Shown here: in pieces, positions 39,392 through 49,562 of the stretch
Position numbering within the stretch: position 1 is the first letter of the stretch
Layout of the letters: each line of letters starts with the position of its first letter
Assembly: GCF_025154055.1 (NCBI RefSeq)
Contig: NZ_JAOALK010000056.1
Coordinates: forward strand, 248,001 to 312,000
Direction: 5' to 3'
DNA: 64,000 nt
DNA from: Aquibacillus koreensis
GTDB taxonomy: Bacteria; Bacillota; Bacilli; Bacillales; Amphibacillaceae
Notes under the pieces: model-generated
Told to the model about the DNA's origin: nothing
What the model saw: only the letters and a program-made list of their open reading frames with translations
Database searches by the model: none
Translations under genes and position numbers: made by a program

Positions 39392-41212
39392 TTACTTATT
39401 ATCATCATCCATACGAAGTACAGACATAAATGCTTCTTGCGGTACTTCCACTGATCCAACCATTTTCATGCGCTTTTTACCTTCTTTTTGCTTTTCAAGT
39501 AGTTTTCTTTTACGTGAAATATCTCCACCATAACATTTAGAAAGTACGTTTTTACGCATTGCTTTAATCGTTGAACGTGCAACAATTTTATTACCAATAG
39601 CAGCTTGAATAGGGACTTCAAATTGTTGTCTAGGTATAAGTGTTTTTAGCTTCTCAACAATTTGCTTCCCTCGATCAAACGAGAAATCTCTGTGCACAAT
39701 AAAAGAAAGCGCATCAATCGTTTCACTATTTAATAAAATATCCATTTTCACAAGATTGGACTGTTTATACCCAATCATCACATAATCAAAGGAAGCATAA
39801 CCTTTGGTTTGCGATTTTAATTGGTCAAAGAAATCATAGACAATTTCGGATAATGGAATTTCATATACAACATTCACACGATTGTCGTCTAAATATTGCA
39901 TATCGATAAAATCTCCACGCTTCTTCTGAGAAAGCTCCATTACAGGCCCCACATAATCATTTGGTACCATAATCGTTGCTTTTACATATGGTTCTCTAAT
40001 TTCTTCGATTTTTTGTGGATCAGGCATAAAGGATGGATTATCGATTGATTGTTCCGCTCCATCGGTTAATTTGACCTGGTATATTACACTTGGTGCAGTT
40101 GTAATAAGCTCGATATTAAACTCTCTTTCAATACGCTCTTGAATGATTTCCATGTGTAGTAATCCTAAGAAACCACAACGGAAACCAAACCCTAATGCTT
40201 GAGAAGTCTCTGCTTCATATTGTAAAGAAGAGTCGTTTAATTCTAATCGTTCAAGCGCTTCTCTTAAGTCATTATATTTGTTTGCATCAATCGGATAAAG
40301 TCCACAGAATACCATTGGGTTCAGGCGACGATAACCGGGAAGTGGTGTTTCTGCAGGATTTTTCGCAAGTGTAATCGTGTCACCCACTCGTGTATCTCCT
40401 ACATTTTTAATGGAAGCTGTTAAATATCCTACGTCACCAACTGATAGTTCGTCTAATGGGATTGGCTTCGGGTTAAAGACACCTACTTCATTCACTTCAA
40501 ATTCTTTGCCTGTTGCCATCATTTTTATCTTGTCGCCGACTTTCACAGATCCTTCTTTAATACACACATAAGCTATTACACCTCGGTATGAATCATATAA
40601 AGAATCAAAAATCAAAGCTTTTAATGGCTCATCAGGATCTCCTGCAGGTGCTGGGATTTTTTCTACAATCCGCTCCAAAATTTCATCAATTCCGATTCCA
40701 GCTTTGGCACTTGCTAGGATCGCTTCGTCCCCATCAATCCCAATTACATCTGTAATTTCTTGTTTCACGCGCTCAGGATCTGCACTTGGCAAATCAATTT
40801 TGTTGATAACTGGAATAATTTCTAAATCGTTATCTAGTGCGAGATACACGTTAGCAAGTGTTTGCGCTTCTATTCCTTGTGCTGCATCCACAACTAATAT
40901 AGCGCCTTCACAAGCAGCAAGGCTCCTTGATACTTCGTATGTAAAATCGACGTGTCCTGGAGTATCAATGAGGTGAAATAAATAGTCTTCACCGTTTTCC
41001 TGCTCGTACTTTAATTGTACAGCATTCAACTTAATGGTAATGCCTCGTTCACGTTCTAAATCCATTGCATCAAGGAATTGTGCCTTCATTTCCCTAGATG
41101 TTAGTGCTTTTGTCTTTTCTAATATCCGGTCTGCCAACGTAGACTTACCGTGGTCAATATGCGCAATAATGGAAAAGTTCCGTACTCTACTCTGATTTCT
41201 ACCTTTTTTCAA
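39392..41212 (-). CDS. lepA: Elongation factor 4 (LepA)
   Basis: A 606-residue translational GTPase that associates with ribosomes and affects initiation and translocation. The G domain shows [10 protein letters not shown] (G1, ~residue 17), DTPGHVDF (G3) and NKIDLP (G4). EF-G-like domains II, III and V follow, and then the LepA-specific C-terminal domain rich in Lys. Length is standard. Confidence 0.98.
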   Translation of the reverse strand: MKKGRNQSRVRNFSIIAHIDHGKSTLADRILEKTKALTSREMKAQFLDAMDLERERGITIKLNAVQLKYEQENGEDYLFHLIDTPGHVDFTYEVSRSLAACEGAILVVDAAQGIEAQTLANVYLALDNDLEIIPVINKIDLPSADPERVKQEITDVIGIDGDEAILASAKAGIGIDEILERIVEKIPAPAGDPDEPLKALIFDSLYDSYRGVIAYVCIKEGSVKVGDKIKMMATGKEFEVNEVGVFNPKPIPLDELSVGDVGYLTASIKNVGDTRVGDTITLAKNPAETPLPGYRRLNPMVFCGLYPIDANKYNDLREALERLELNDSSLQYEAETSQALGFGFRCGFLGLLHMEIIQERIEREFNIELITTAPSVIYQVKLTDGAEQSIDNPSFMPDPQKIEEIREPYVKATIMVPNDYVGPVMELSQKKRGDFIDMQYLDDNRVNVVYEIPLSEIVYDFFDQLKSQTKGYASFDYVMIGYKQSNLVKMDILLNSETIDALSFIVHRDFSFDRGKQIVEKLKTLIPRQQFEVPIQAAIGNKIVARSTIKAMRKNVLSKCYGGDISRKRKLLEKQKEGKKRMKMVGSVEVPQEAFMSVLRMDDDNK

Positions 41213-41338
41213 TGATGATCACTCCTATTTTCGAGCAACAATACTAGGATTGATTATAGCAGTCGAGGGATTGATATTCAATAAAAACAAAATTGAAACA
41301 TGGTAAAGATGATGAAGTTACCTTAAAAATAGAAGCAA

Positions 41339-41360
41339 CCCTATCTTATTCCTGATAGGG
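41339..41360 (-). terminator. Short hairpin after yqxA
   Basis: CCCTATC pairs with GATAGGG around an 8-nt loop; a TTGCTTCTATTTTT tail follows on the minus strand. Weak terminator. Confidence 0.45.
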
Positions 41361-41374
41361 CATATGCCTTCGGT

Positions 41375-41719
41375 TTAGGAAAATGCCTGGGCTAATTGAT
41401 AAGCTGATTGCACGATTTGATTATAAAACCATTTCACACTGGATTCTAATCCCCCTGCTAGCTTCTGAGTAAAATGAGTGGACTGTACTTCTTCATATTC
41501 CACTTTTTTTTCTTCCACACTCACTTGCTTAAAATCTTCTCCCATCACTTCTATTTCATAGGCTCCATCCTCTGTTTGTTCTGCCTGAATAGCTTCCTCA
41601 AAACTTCCTGTTGAATATCCTCTTGTATTTGAAACTCCTTCGTTTGCTTTATCTATCCCTAGCAATACCCCACCTAAAAATAGCACCATCATCAATAACA
41701 TCGTTACAAATACTCTCAT
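41375..41719 (-). CDS. yqxA: YqxA family protein (DUF3679)
   Basis: A protein of about 114 residues. The N-terminus (RVFVTMLLMMVLFLGGVLLGI) is a membrane anchor or signal peptide; an acidic linker and an amphipathic C-terminal helix (KLAGGLESSVKWFYNQIVQ) follow. Function unknown; it always accompanies spoIIP in Bacillaceae and is likely co-expressed in sporulation. The ATG at 41719 follows a GGGGTGG stretch. A longer frame would overlap spoIIP by 44 nt and would add a charged stretch ahead of the anchor. Confidence 0.85.
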   Translation of the reverse strand: MRVFVTMLLMMVLFLGGVLLGIDKANEGVSNTRGYSTGSFEEAIQAEQTEDGAYEIEVMGEDFKQVSVEEKKVEYEEVQSTHFTQKLAGGLESSVKWFYNQIVQSAYQLAQAFS

Positions 41720-41738
41720 CAATTTTTCCACCCCGATC

Positions 41739-42914
41739 TTAAGGATTCCCTTGAACTTTTTCTGCATCCCAATAGTAGTCACTAAATATTTCTGCTAAGA
41801 CATCTGCCGTTCGATATAATTCTTCTAAAGTATTATCTACCCCACCAAACTCGACTAACATAGCGTTATCAGATAAATCTTGATTATAAACTCCATTGTT
41901 TCCTGATCCACCTTGTAAAACTACCCCTCTACTTAAACCAGGATATTTCTTATCTATCAAGTTGTGCAATTCGGTTGCTAGAGCTTTATTTTCATCATTG
42001 GCGTAATCTTCACCAACGACAAACATAAGCTTGGCATAAGATTGTCCGTCTATTGTTTTTGTTGTCTTATCTCTTCTTAAGGAATCCCGATGTAGATCAA
42101 ATACAAATTGAATATCTTTATTACTAGCTAACGCTTCCTCTACAACAGGCTTTGACGCCGTATAAGATTGCCAATACTCCCATCCTTTGTCATTAAGTAC
42201 ATTCATAATGTCTGTATCATCCACTTGCGCACCAATTCCATTAGCTTCTAAGCTTTTGGCTAAGCGATCACTTACCTTTGTAATATTTACTTCTGAGTGG
42301 TGAGCATGATCTGGAATTGTCCCTTCTGGAAGATAAGGTAAAAATGATTCTCTATTATGAGAATTGTAAATAAACGCAATATCTCTGTTACCAGTAGATG
42401 GTTGTTCATCGTTGGGCTCTTGCGCTGGCAAATCTGTATCTGGCTCTTCGTTCACTGTTGCTTCTCTATCTTCTAATACAACTGCAAGGGGTGCAGACGA
42501 TTCAATAGGCAAAGTTGTATAATTGGTGCCTTCCCCTGCGACTATAATGGTACTATCATACGCATCAAATCCAGGAAGTTCCCTACCTAGTAAACTTCTG
42601 GGATCGTTAGGTTTTACACTAGTAGCCATTTCAAATACTAATTCGGATAAATCAATGGATTCTACATCATCAGGAAATGCATGACTAAACATCTTATTTT
42701 CCATTTGAAGTAGATATAAAAATGACTCTCCTTTGATTTGACTTGTCCATTGGTTAATTGTAGCTGAATATAATCGTGAAGCAGGTTGGATCGTTGTTAA
42801 TATACCAATAAACATAAATAATGCTAAAACACTTGCAATTATAACCGTTACACTCTTCGACCAAGGCTTTGATTTATTCATTAATTGAGTTATCGTTGTC
42901 CATAATTGTTTCAT
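41739..42914 (-). CDS. spoIIP: Stage II sporulation protein P
   Basis: A peptidoglycan amidase/endopeptidase of about 391 residues needed for engulfment, working with SpoIID and SpoIIM. One N-terminal membrane segment (about 22-42) is followed by an acidic linker. The catalytic domain has YNSHNRESFLPYL, VFDLHRDSLRR and LVEFGGVDNTLEE, supplying the zinc ligands. ATG 42914 follows AAAGGATGG; the longer frame to 42944 has no good ribosome binding site. It follows gpr, as in B. subtilis. Confidence 0.95.
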   Translation of the reverse strand: MKQLWTTITQLMNKSKPWSKSVTVIIASVLALFMFIGILTTIQPASRLYSATINQWTSQIKGESFLYLLQMENKMFSHAFPDDVESIDLSELVFEMATSVKPNDPRSLLGRELPGFDAYDSTIIVAGEGTNYTTLPIESSAPLAVVLEDREATVNEEPDTDLPAQEPNDEQPSTGNRDIAFIYNSHNRESFLPYLPEGTIPDHAHHSEVNITKVSDRLAKSLEANGIGAQVDDTDIMNVLNDKGWEYWQSYTASKPVVEEALASNKDIQFVFDLHRDSLRRDKTTKTIDGQSYAKLMFVVGEDYANDENKALATELHNLIDKKYPGLSRGVVLQGGSGNNGVYNQDLSDNAMLVEFGGVDNTLEELYRTADVLAEIFSDYYWDAEKVQGNP

Positions 42915-43099
42915 CGTTCCATCCTTTCTGAACCTTTCTATCATCTTTACTAGACTCTATGATAGTGGCTCAGAAAGTAGAACGATCTTTTTTGTTTTAT
43001 TTACAATTGTTTCATTCGCTTAACTGTATAAGTTCAACAGTTACTAATATATATGAGGATGCTCTATTTATTATTTAGGATTAATAGATAGATAAGCAC

Positions 43100-44197
43100 T
43101 TATCTAGTATAGGATCCAAAGTTTTCAATATTCACTTTTTCATGTAAAGCTGCATTTAATCCCTCAGCAATAACATGCGACATATCCTTCATAAATCCAT
43201 CTACTTCTTTTGGTGTAACCATCAAATTATGACCTAAAGGTGTTAACACTTCTTTGATAAGTGACCTCTTTTCATCTTCTGAAAGTTCACCTATCATACC
43301 AAGCACAGCTTTTCTTTTCTCTGGATGAGGAAGATCTTCATCCGTTAGTTTTCTCTTGCCAAAGCTCATTCCAGACGGTGTTAATGCTTTTGAAGGTTTA
43401 TCTTTTTCATTCCACTCTCTACCAAAATGCTTTAAAAGAAAATCAATCGTGTCACTTGTAATGGTTACCGCATCTACAACCGTAGGTACACCAAGTGCAA
43501 TTACTGGAATTCCAAGAGTATCTTGACTTATCTCTTTTCTTTTATTTCCAACACCTGAGCCTGGATGAATTCCTGAATCAGATAATTGAATCGTTGCATT
43601 AACTCTTTCAACCGAGCGAGAAGCAAGTGCATCGATCGCTATAACAAAATCTGGTTTTGTTTTTTCAATAACTCCAAAAATAATGTCACTTGTCTCAATA
43701 CCAGTAACTCCCATCACACCCGGTGTCATTGCAGAAACGGAACGATATCCTTCTGCTACATACTCAGGTTGTAATTTGAACAGGTGACTTGTTACTAAAA
43801 CTTTCTCAGCCGTCAACGGTCCCAATGCATCTGGTGTTACATTAGAGTTACCTAAACCTACCACTAAACAAGTAGCGTTCTCTGGTAAGTTACTTTGTTT
43901 TAATAGTGCTACTAATTCTTTAGCAAGCACCTTTGCTGTTTGCTCTTGTAACTTCGTATCTACTTTCTTAACTCCATCTGAATGGATCGTAATATAATTT
44001 CCTGGTTTTTTATTTATCGCGTTTGCTCCATTTTCATCTATCTGAACATATGTTACTTCAATATCGCCATCTTTTTTTTCAGTTACCTTAACACCTTTTA
44101 TGTTTGATTCTTCTGCCTGTTGGTTTTCGACGTACATATCCTTTGCTTCAACGGCTAAATCCGTACGTACTTGGAATAATTGTTTGTCCTGATCCAT
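43100..44197 (-). CDS. gpr: Germination protease GPR
   Basis: A 365-residue aspartic-type A25 endopeptidase that degrades small acid-soluble spore proteins early in germination. The N-terminus ([11 protein letters not shown]) includes the autocleaved prosequence. The conserved core is [15 protein letters not shown] (~residue 180), followed by [16 protein letters not shown]; an Asp pair there is catalytic in the family. Made as a zymogen in the forespore under sigma-G in B. subtilis. It is divergent from rpsT. Confidence 0.97.
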   Translation of the reverse strand: MDQDKQLFQVRTDLAVEAKDMYVENQQAEESNIKGVKVTEKKDGDIEVTYVQIDENGANAINKKPGNYITIHSDGVKKVDTKLQEQTAKVLAKELVALLKQSNLPENATCLVVGLGNSNVTPDALGPLTAEKVLVTSHLFKLQPEYVAEGYRSVSAMTPGVMGVTGIETSDIIFGVIEKTKPDFVIAIDALASRSVERVNATIQLSDSGIHPGSGVGNKRKEISQDTLGIPVIALGVPTVVDAVTITSDTIDFLLKHFGREWNEKDKPSKALTPSGMSFGKRKLTDEDLPHPEKRKAVLGMIGELSEDEKRSLIKEVLTPLGHNLMVTPKEVDGFMKDMSHVIAEGLNAALHEKVNIENFGSYTR

Positions 44198-44283
44198 AAT
44201 AAGTATCCTCCCTTTTTTATTACATAGGATTACCTTCTTTGTATAAATTCATACAAAAGATGGAGCTCTCAAGCAGATTGCTA

Positions 44284-44312
44284 TTGAAAACTTCTCTATG
44301 CTTTGGTACAAT
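44284..44312 (+). promoter_or_regulatory. Sigma-A promoter of rpsT
   Basis: TTGAAA (44284-44289), 17-nt spacer, TACAAT (44307-44312), about 50 nt upstream of the rpsT start. Confidence 0.75.
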
Positions 44313-44363
44313 GTCTTTTGTTCAGAACTAGTTTTTGGATCGTTTACTATGGAGGTGAATAGA

Positions 44364-44630
44364 GTGGCTAATATTAAATCAGCAATCAAACGAGTTCGTC
44401 TTAATAACGAATCTCGTGCACATAATATCTCAATCAAAACAGACATGCGTTCTACAATTAAAAAAGTAGAAAACTTAGTCGAAGGTAAAGATGTTGAAAA
44501 TGCAAAAGCAGCGCTTGTTAGTGCAGTAACTAAAATCGATAAAGCTGTACAAAAAGGTCTTATCCATAAAAACAAGGGTAACCGCCAAAAAGCTCGCTTA
44601 ACTAAAAAAGTTAACGAACTTAGTGCCTAA
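44364..44630 (+). CDS. rpsT: 30S ribosomal protein S20
   Basis: A basic 88-residue S20 protein that binds 16S rRNA early in 30S assembly. It starts at GTG 44364 with GGAGGTG 6 nt upstream and opens [10 protein letters not shown], the usual S20 N-terminus. The open frame extends 22 codons upstream to 44298, but that part covers the promoter and ribosome binding site. Between divergent gpr and convergent holA. Confidence 0.97.
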   Translation: MANIKSAIKRVRLNNESRAHNISIKTDMRSTIKKVENLVEGKDVENAKAALVSAVTKIDKAVQKGLIHKNKGNRQKARLTKKVNELSA

Positions 44631-44647
44631 TTAATTTTATGACCAAC

Positions 44648-44677
44648 AAAAAAACGATCCATTACGGATCGTTTTTT
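44648..44677 (+). terminator. Terminator of rpsT
   Basis: AAAAAACGATCC pairs with GGATCGTTTTTT around a 5-nt loop, with a T-rich tail. Confidence 0.9.
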
Positions 44678-44709
44678 ATTTGTTTTAAACACTTTAACAT
44701 TTCACAGTT

Positions 44710-45147
44710 GATCCATACTGTTCAGTAACTAAAGATGCTAATACTGCTCTACCGTTCCAGAAATACACTCCGCTTTCCGTGGGGCGAGCGCCGAGCCGCT
44801 TCGTCGCTTCGCTCCTGCAGGGTCTCGCCTGTCTCGCAGATCCCACAGGAGTCTCCGCGTATTTCCTCCACTAGCTTATATTATAAATACAATTTAAATA
44901 TAAGTTCATCCTGTCGGTATTTATTAGCGGTTTTTAATTACTTTACTTAAATCACTAGTTAATACCTATACGGGATGCAGTTACTAGCGGAGCAAGTGAA
45001 ATTGGCGACACTCCTGCAGGAACAGCACGGGCTGAAGATCCACTCAGAAGCGCTCTTTGCTTCTGAGTTAGCTGAAGCCGTGCCTGCGGAAAGGGAGCCA
45101 ATTTCACTTGTGGAGCGGGTCGGAGACTTACTGCAGTATATAGATAC
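44710..45147. repeat. Composite palindromic repeat element, copy 2
   Basis: A 438-bp non-coding element filling the gap between rpsT and holA. Its ends carry the terminal motif (GATCCATACTG... at 44710-44730 and an inverted, diverged copy at 45126-45147). Two inverted copies of the same GC-rich hairpin family as at 14972-15487 lie inside. The left hairpin (about 44758-44873) closes with GAAATAC / GTATTTC, the right one (about 44996-45115) with GTGAAATTGGC / GCCAATTTCAC (11 bp, perfect). The blocks CTTTCCG and CAGGAGT and the GATCCACTCAGAAGCG stretch are shared with copy 1. Confidence 0.75.
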
Positions 45148-45169
45148 TACGCATAAAGGCATGGAAATT

Positions 45170-46210
45170 TTATCTTTTGACTAATGCATTTCGATTCACT
45201 AATTGATAGAGAAGAAGCTCGAAGGCTAAGGATTTTTCCATTTTCCCTTGTTTTACGTTGGCATCTGTTTCGGTAAAAATCGAGATAATCTCTTTCAACT
45301 CATCAAACGAAAATTTTTCTACCCTCGTGATCGACATTTTCACAACATAAGGGTGAACTTTTAATTGCTGGGCCATCTGTTGCTGACTATATCCTTTTTG
45401 CTTCAAAAGCTTAACATGGAATATTGTCCTGAATTGAGATGCAAGTAATGCTAATAAAGCAATTGGATCTTCATTTAATTTCTCTAAATCTTTATAGATC
45501 ATAATTGCTTTATTCAAATCTTTTCCAATAACTGCATCAACCAATTTCAAACCGGTTGTATTTGTATTATGGGAAAGTAGGTTGGTTGCGATCTCATACG
45601 TAATCGTTCCTCCTTCTCCCACATATGTCGCTAACTTCTCCAATTCATTTCGGAGCATCAACAAGTTTGCACCGGTTTCTTGCGCAATCAAATCATAGAC
45701 TGGCTTTTCAATCGAGACATGAAATTGTTTTATTATATTATCAATCCATTTTGACAAATCCCATTCTTTAATTGGCTCACACGAAACGTTTTCACATTGT
45801 TTTTTCATTACTTTTGTAACTTTTTTACGTTCATCCAATTTTTCATACGGCGCAATAAAAATAACAATTGAGTAATCAACCGGTTGAAGAAGATAGGATT
45901 GCAGTGCATCTATGTCATGTTCTACCGCAACCTTATCAGGTTTCGCTTTTAAAAATACGGGATTTTGCGCAAAGATTAACTTTCTTTCACCAAAAAAAGG
46001 ATATGTTTCTGCATCAGCAATGACTTCTTGGATACTAGTTTCCTCAAGGTCATAAATAGAAATGTTTGTATCCTTATCTTCTTCTGCTAAAGCATATGTA
46101 AGTAGATGTTGCTTAACATCTTGAATTAAATAAGATTCGGTTCCTTGTAATAAATATAAAGAAGAAAATTGTTTCTTTTTTAATGCCTTAATCGTTTCAA
46201 AATAGTTCAT
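45170..46210 (-). CDS. holA: DNA polymerase III subunit delta
   Basis: The 346-residue clamp-loader delta subunit, which opens the beta clamp. It has an N-terminal AAA+-like fold without a Walker A motif (QGTESYLIQDVKQHLL), the helical middle and a C-terminal collar domain (AQQLKVHPYVVKMS). The gene is convergent with rpsT across the composite repeat. Length is typical of B. subtilis HolA (YqeN). Confidence 0.95.
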   Translation of the reverse strand: MNYFETIKALKKKQFSSLYLLQGTESYLIQDVKQHLLTYALAEEDKDTNISIYDLEETSIQEVIADAETYPFFGERKLIFAQNPVFLKAKPDKVAVEHDIDALQSYLLQPVDYSIVIFIAPYEKLDERKKVTKVMKKQCENVSCEPIKEWDLSKWIDNIIKQFHVSIEKPVYDLIAQETGANLLMLRNELEKLATYVGEGGTITYEIATNLLSHNTNTTGLKLVDAVIGKDLNKAIMIYKDLEKLNEDPIALLALLASQFRTIFHVKLLKQKGYSQQQMAQQLKVHPYVVKMSITRVEKFSFDELKEIISIFTETDANVKQGKMEKSLAFELLLYQLVNRNALVKR

Positions 46211-46278
46211 TTGTTACCCCCACTTTACTTTAACCTTTTTTAATCGTAATTGCTATTTAAGCAGGAAGCAAGAACAAG

Positions 46279-46307
46279 TTGAAATTCTAAGCTCAATACT
46301 TTATTGT
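46279..46307 (+). promoter_or_regulatory. Candidate sigma-A promoter for the RNA at 46314
   Basis: TTGAAA (46279-46284), 17-nt spacer, TATTGT (46302-46307), a few bases ahead of the structured stretch. Confidence 0.45.
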
Positions 46308-46313
46308 ATGTAT

Positions 46314-46440
46314 ATAAACACAGAAGAGGGAAGTAGCAATCACTACTCCCCCCAGCAATCTATATCAACGCTTAGAGAACAGCCCCGGGTTACTGGTTTC
46401 TAAGCGATATTTTCTCTTTCAATTATAGATTGACCAAAAA
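46314..46440 (+). ncRNA. Candidate structured small RNA, unidentified
   Basis: Three nested or adjacent stems without an ORF: GGGAAGTAG / CTACTCCC (46328-46350, one bulge); an outer 9-bp perfect stem CAATCTATA / TATAGATTG (46356-46364 with 46424-46432); and inside it CGCTTAGA / TCTAAGCG (46369-46376 with 46399-46406), extended by AACAG / CTGGTT with a CCCCGGG loop. It resembles no RNA family I know, and strand is inferred only from the promoter. No clear terminator follows. Confidence 0.35.
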
Positions 46441-46714
46441 AGCTTATTTCTATGGGTGTAAACTCTTGCTAACACAGGTAAGAACATCAGGTCATTATTT
46501 TAAAAAATACTGTATAGTGCTTCTATGCCTTCGTTTCACATCATAAGCCCAATTAATTGCTACTACTTTTTCCCAATCATTGGATTAAATGGTTTAGAAA
46601 GTACTTTTTAAGGATTTTATACCAAAAGAATAAAAAAGTTTTATTTGTTCTTCTATAAAGTGGATTTTTTACCTATTTTAACTTATACTATTATTGAATT
46701 AGGAGGGGTACATA
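46441..46714. other. Spacer upstream of yqzM
   Basis: AT-rich, no ORF. It should hold the yqzM promoter; a TATACT hexamer at 46685 is a possible -10 without a clear -35. Confidence 0.35.
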
Positions 46715-46849
46715 ATGAATGAATTTGAAAAGGATGTTCAGTCCAAAAGTCACGACATATTTGATTCTGGAAAAGGTTTTATATTCTCCTTTTTATTCTT
46801 TATGATTATTTTCTTCATTGGAGTTATTGTAGACGTTATAGGATCGTAA
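46715..46849 (+). CDS. yqzM: YqzM family small membrane protein
   Basis: A 44-residue protein read directly from the DNA. It starts at ATG 46715 after AGGAGGGG, with an N-terminal MNEFEKDVQSKSHD and one transmembrane segment (about residues 21-43) ending in VIGS. This pattern matches B. subtilis YqzM, and the place next to comEC and holA matches too. Function unknown. Confidence 0.9.
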   Translation: MNEFEKDVQSKSHDIFDSGKGFIFSFLFFMIIFFIGVIVDVIGS

Positions 46850-46864
46850 GTATAATGACGTATG

Positions 46865-46899
46865 AAAGAGACTGTATTTATGCAGTCTCTTTTTTATTT
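46865..46899 (+). terminator. Terminator of yqzM
   Basis: AAAGAGACTG pairs with CAGTCTCTTT around an 8-nt loop, followed by a T-rich tract. Confidence 0.9.
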
Positions 46900-46998
46900 T
46901 TAGTTACATTCAATCATCGATCTCATGCACGATATATAATTAAGTAAAGAAGGCGGGCGACGTCTTTTTCTATACCAGATGTTACTCACATAATCATT

Positions 46999-49236
46999 CT
47001 ATGGAGAAGTAGGCATAAATGTTCCTCTATTCTTAGAGAACTTAAATTCAATCGCTCCCTTCTCATCCGTTCTATGCATATAAACGCCATTCTTGTTCAT
47101 TCTTTCTAATACCTCTTTATGTGGATGACCAAACCGGTTATTTTCTCCTACAGAAATTAGTACAACCATTGGATTTATTTCTGTTAAAAAAGCCTCGGAA
47201 CTTGATGTCTTACTCCCATGATGTGCAACCTTTAATATCTCTACCGTAAGTTCCGGGTAAGACTGCACGATATCTTCTTCAACTTCATGATTAATATCAC
47301 CAGTAAACATCCAATCAAATCCACCAAATTCAGATAAAACTACTAAGGAGTTCTCGTTTGTAGTTGCATAATTCTTTTCTGGGCTAACAACATAAAAAGG
47401 ATGATTAGCTACTTTAAACACATTCCCCGCTTTTACTTTCTGTACGTTCACGCTATTTTCTTCAGCAACCTTTGGAACAGAACCTGTGTAGTATGGACTA
47501 GTGACAAGTTGTTTGACTTTAAATTCTTCTAGAATAAAAGGAGCACTACCGTCATGATCATGATCTTCATGTGACAAAACTAACGCATCTAGTGTAGTTA
47601 TACCCTTGGAATAAAGAAATGGCTTGATCACTTGCTTAAAAATTTTATCAGATGGTTCAAAATCGTATGTCATACTACCTGCTGCATCAATCATGATAAC
47701 CGCTTTTCTATAAGGCAATTCAATAACCAGACTGTCTCCCTGACCGACATCAAGCATCGTTATGGTCCCTTCCGGATTTAAGTATGGCTTTAAAGAAATA
47801 GAAACGAGTACAATTACGAGTAACAGTCCATAACAAAACGCTCGAACAAGCTGATTATTACTTAAATTTTTCATAAGTAAAAAGAAGATAATGTAATATG
47901 GAATCAACATGGAGATGGGAAACTCCCCTATAACCCACGGAAAAAAGAGACTTTCATCCATTTTAGTTAGTCCATCTATTGCAATTTGGTGGACATGCGT
48001 AAAAAGTAAATCCATGTATGGAACAAAGGGTGATTGAATCAAAGTCATAAAAAGCATTAGAAGCATCATTGGAATCACAAAGAAACTAAAGTAAGGAACG
48101 AAGATGAGGTTTATAAAAATGGATAGCGGATTAAAAAAATAGAAGTGAAAAAGTTGAATTGGTAACACTGACATTAGACTAATAAAGCTAATTCTTAGTA
48201 TTGACAATGTACGAAAATGTAGAGATAGTGCTTTCTTTGATAGAATTATTGCAGTCGTGACAATAAAGGAAAACTGAAAACCTAGTTGGTTTATACTAGT
48301 AGGGTTAATAAAAATAAACGCAATAAAAACCATGCTAATAATATCCGTTGCAGGTAATTTAATACCCTTTCTCATTAGAAAAATCACAATACAAGACATC
48401 ATCGACGCACGCCAAACGGACGGTGCTCCTCCACTTAAAAGTGGATATAAAGGGATTAACAAAATCATTATATTACGAGCCCTTTCTCTTGTTAATACTT
48501 GTGTTTTAACTAAAATAAAATAAAATATTCCAATGATTAAACCTACATGCAAACCAGATATCGCCAATATATGAGATAAATTCCACCGTTGGAACAACGC
48601 TATTATGTCCTCATCTAATTGCTCATCACCTAAGATCAATGCACGTATCCAAGGATTTGTATAAGAACTAATTTCATTCTCTATCTTATCTAACATGTTT
48701 TTCCTTAGTTGAAATAAGGAGTCAACAATTGAGCTCCCTGTACAAGAAATAGCCGAACGATCCTCTACTGTGATTTGCTCAAATATTTCTTTATCAGCTA
48801 AGTAGGATTGATAATCAAATTGTCCTGGATTGCTAGCACTTTCTGGTTTTACTCTTGCACCAATGACAGTGCAAACAGCTCCAGTATGTAAATCAATAGG
48901 TGAATTGGGATCAGATGCACGCTTGAAATGTGTTATTAACATATTCCGATTACTTTTGTCTTCTGTTAGCGTAAATGTTGTATGGCTATCGTTATCTGTT
49001 ATTTCAGACGTTATCACCCCTTTGGTGTACGTTGAATCTGATTCAGTTGTTTCATCAACTATTATATGATGTGAAAAATAGAAACAAGAAAATGAGAAAC
49101 ATGCAATAATGGAAAGTAACTTGATTATGTTAATCCTTTTGCTTTTGAACAAAATGATTAGCCAGATTAAAAGTAAAAGCAACAAATAATATTGATTTGT
49201 TGTAACTGTATAGTATGAAGTAAGAATTGCAAACAC
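46999..49236 (-). CDS. comEC: Competence protein ComEC
   Basis: The 745-residue (at least) DNA channel protein for transformation. Several N-terminal membrane segments and a DUF4131/OB region are followed by the Competence multi-pass domain (about 215-480, opening with HILAISGLHVGLI). A C-terminal metallo-beta-lactamase domain carries LSHEDHDHDGS. The start is unclear: GTG 49236 has no ribosome binding site at proper distance. An in-frame CTG at 49260, preceded by GAAGGGA, would add KGYYHFF residues. Downstream of comEB by about 300 bp. Confidence 0.93.
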   Translation of the reverse strand: MFAILTSYYTVTTNQYYLLLLLLIWLIILFKSKRINIIKLLSIIACFSFSCFYFSHHIIVDETTESDSTYTKGVITSEITDNDSHTTFTLTEDKSNRNMLITHFKRASDPNSPIDLHTGAVCTVIGARVKPESASNPGQFDYQSYLADKEIFEQITVEDRSAISCTGSSIVDSLFQLRKNMLDKIENEISSYTNPWIRALILGDEQLDEDIIALFQRWNLSHILAISGLHVGLIIGIFYFILVKTQVLTRERARNIMILLIPLYPLLSGGAPSVWRASMMSCIVIFLMRKGIKLPATDIISMVFIAFIFINPTSINQLGFQFSFIVTTAIILSKKALSLHFRTLSILRISFISLMSVLPIQLFHFYFFNPLSIFINLIFVPYFSFFVIPMMLLMLFMTLIQSPFVPYMDLLFTHVHQIAIDGLTKMDESLFFPWVIGEFPISMLIPYYIIFFLLMKNLSNNQLVRAFCYGLLLVIVLVSISLKPYLNPEGTITMLDVGQGDSLVIELPYRKAVIMIDAAGSMTYDFEPSDKIFKQVIKPFLYSKGITTLDALVLSHEDHDHDGSAPFILEEFKVKQLVTSPYYTGSVPKVAEENSVNVQKVKAGNVFKVANHPFYVVSPEKNYATTNENSLVVLSEFGGFDWMFTGDINHEVEEDIVQSYPELTVEILKVAHHGSKTSSSEAFLTEINPMVVLISVGENNRFGHPHKEVLERMNKNGVYMHRTDEKGAIEFKFSKNRGTFMPTSP

Positions 49237-49562
49237 GAAAAAGTGGTAATATCCTTTCAGTAGAATTCCCTTCTTTCCCTATTTAAATGATATATGTGTT
49301 TTCAAATATTGAGAACAGTAAGGAAGGTAATGAATGAAGTAGAGGGTTAACTTTTTCAGTTAAAAAGTGAAGTTTTTACACTTGTGCAAGTGTACGGTGG
49401 TGTTTGTTGAGGCAGGGATATAACTAAAAGTGTCTGATTAAAAGTCCAACCAAAGTAATACTTTAGCGAAGCATATTTGAGGAGCGGTGGCTATACACTA
49501 TCCCCTTTCGTTCGGTTTTTCAATTAGTTCAAACACTTTTGTTCAAATCCCACTTTTATTTT
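49237..49562. other. Unusually long comEB-comEC spacer
   Basis: About 326 bp without an ORF. Inside are a hairpin ACTTTTT / AAAAAGT at ~49350, a palindrome ACACTTG-TG-CAAGTGT at ~49379, and imperfectly inverted AAAAGTGT blocks near 49430 and 49540. In B. subtilis comEB and comEC are close together. I see no remnant of a gene. Confidence 0.45.

Noticed and set aside
44237-44257. Inverted repeat TTTGTAT / ATACAAA upstream of gpr
   Set aside because: Short, AT-rich and not matching a known operator; may be part of a forespore promoter but not supportable.
44959-45184. Two open frames inside composite element 2
   Set aside because: Created by the GC-rich repeat; the two frames are near-complements of each other.
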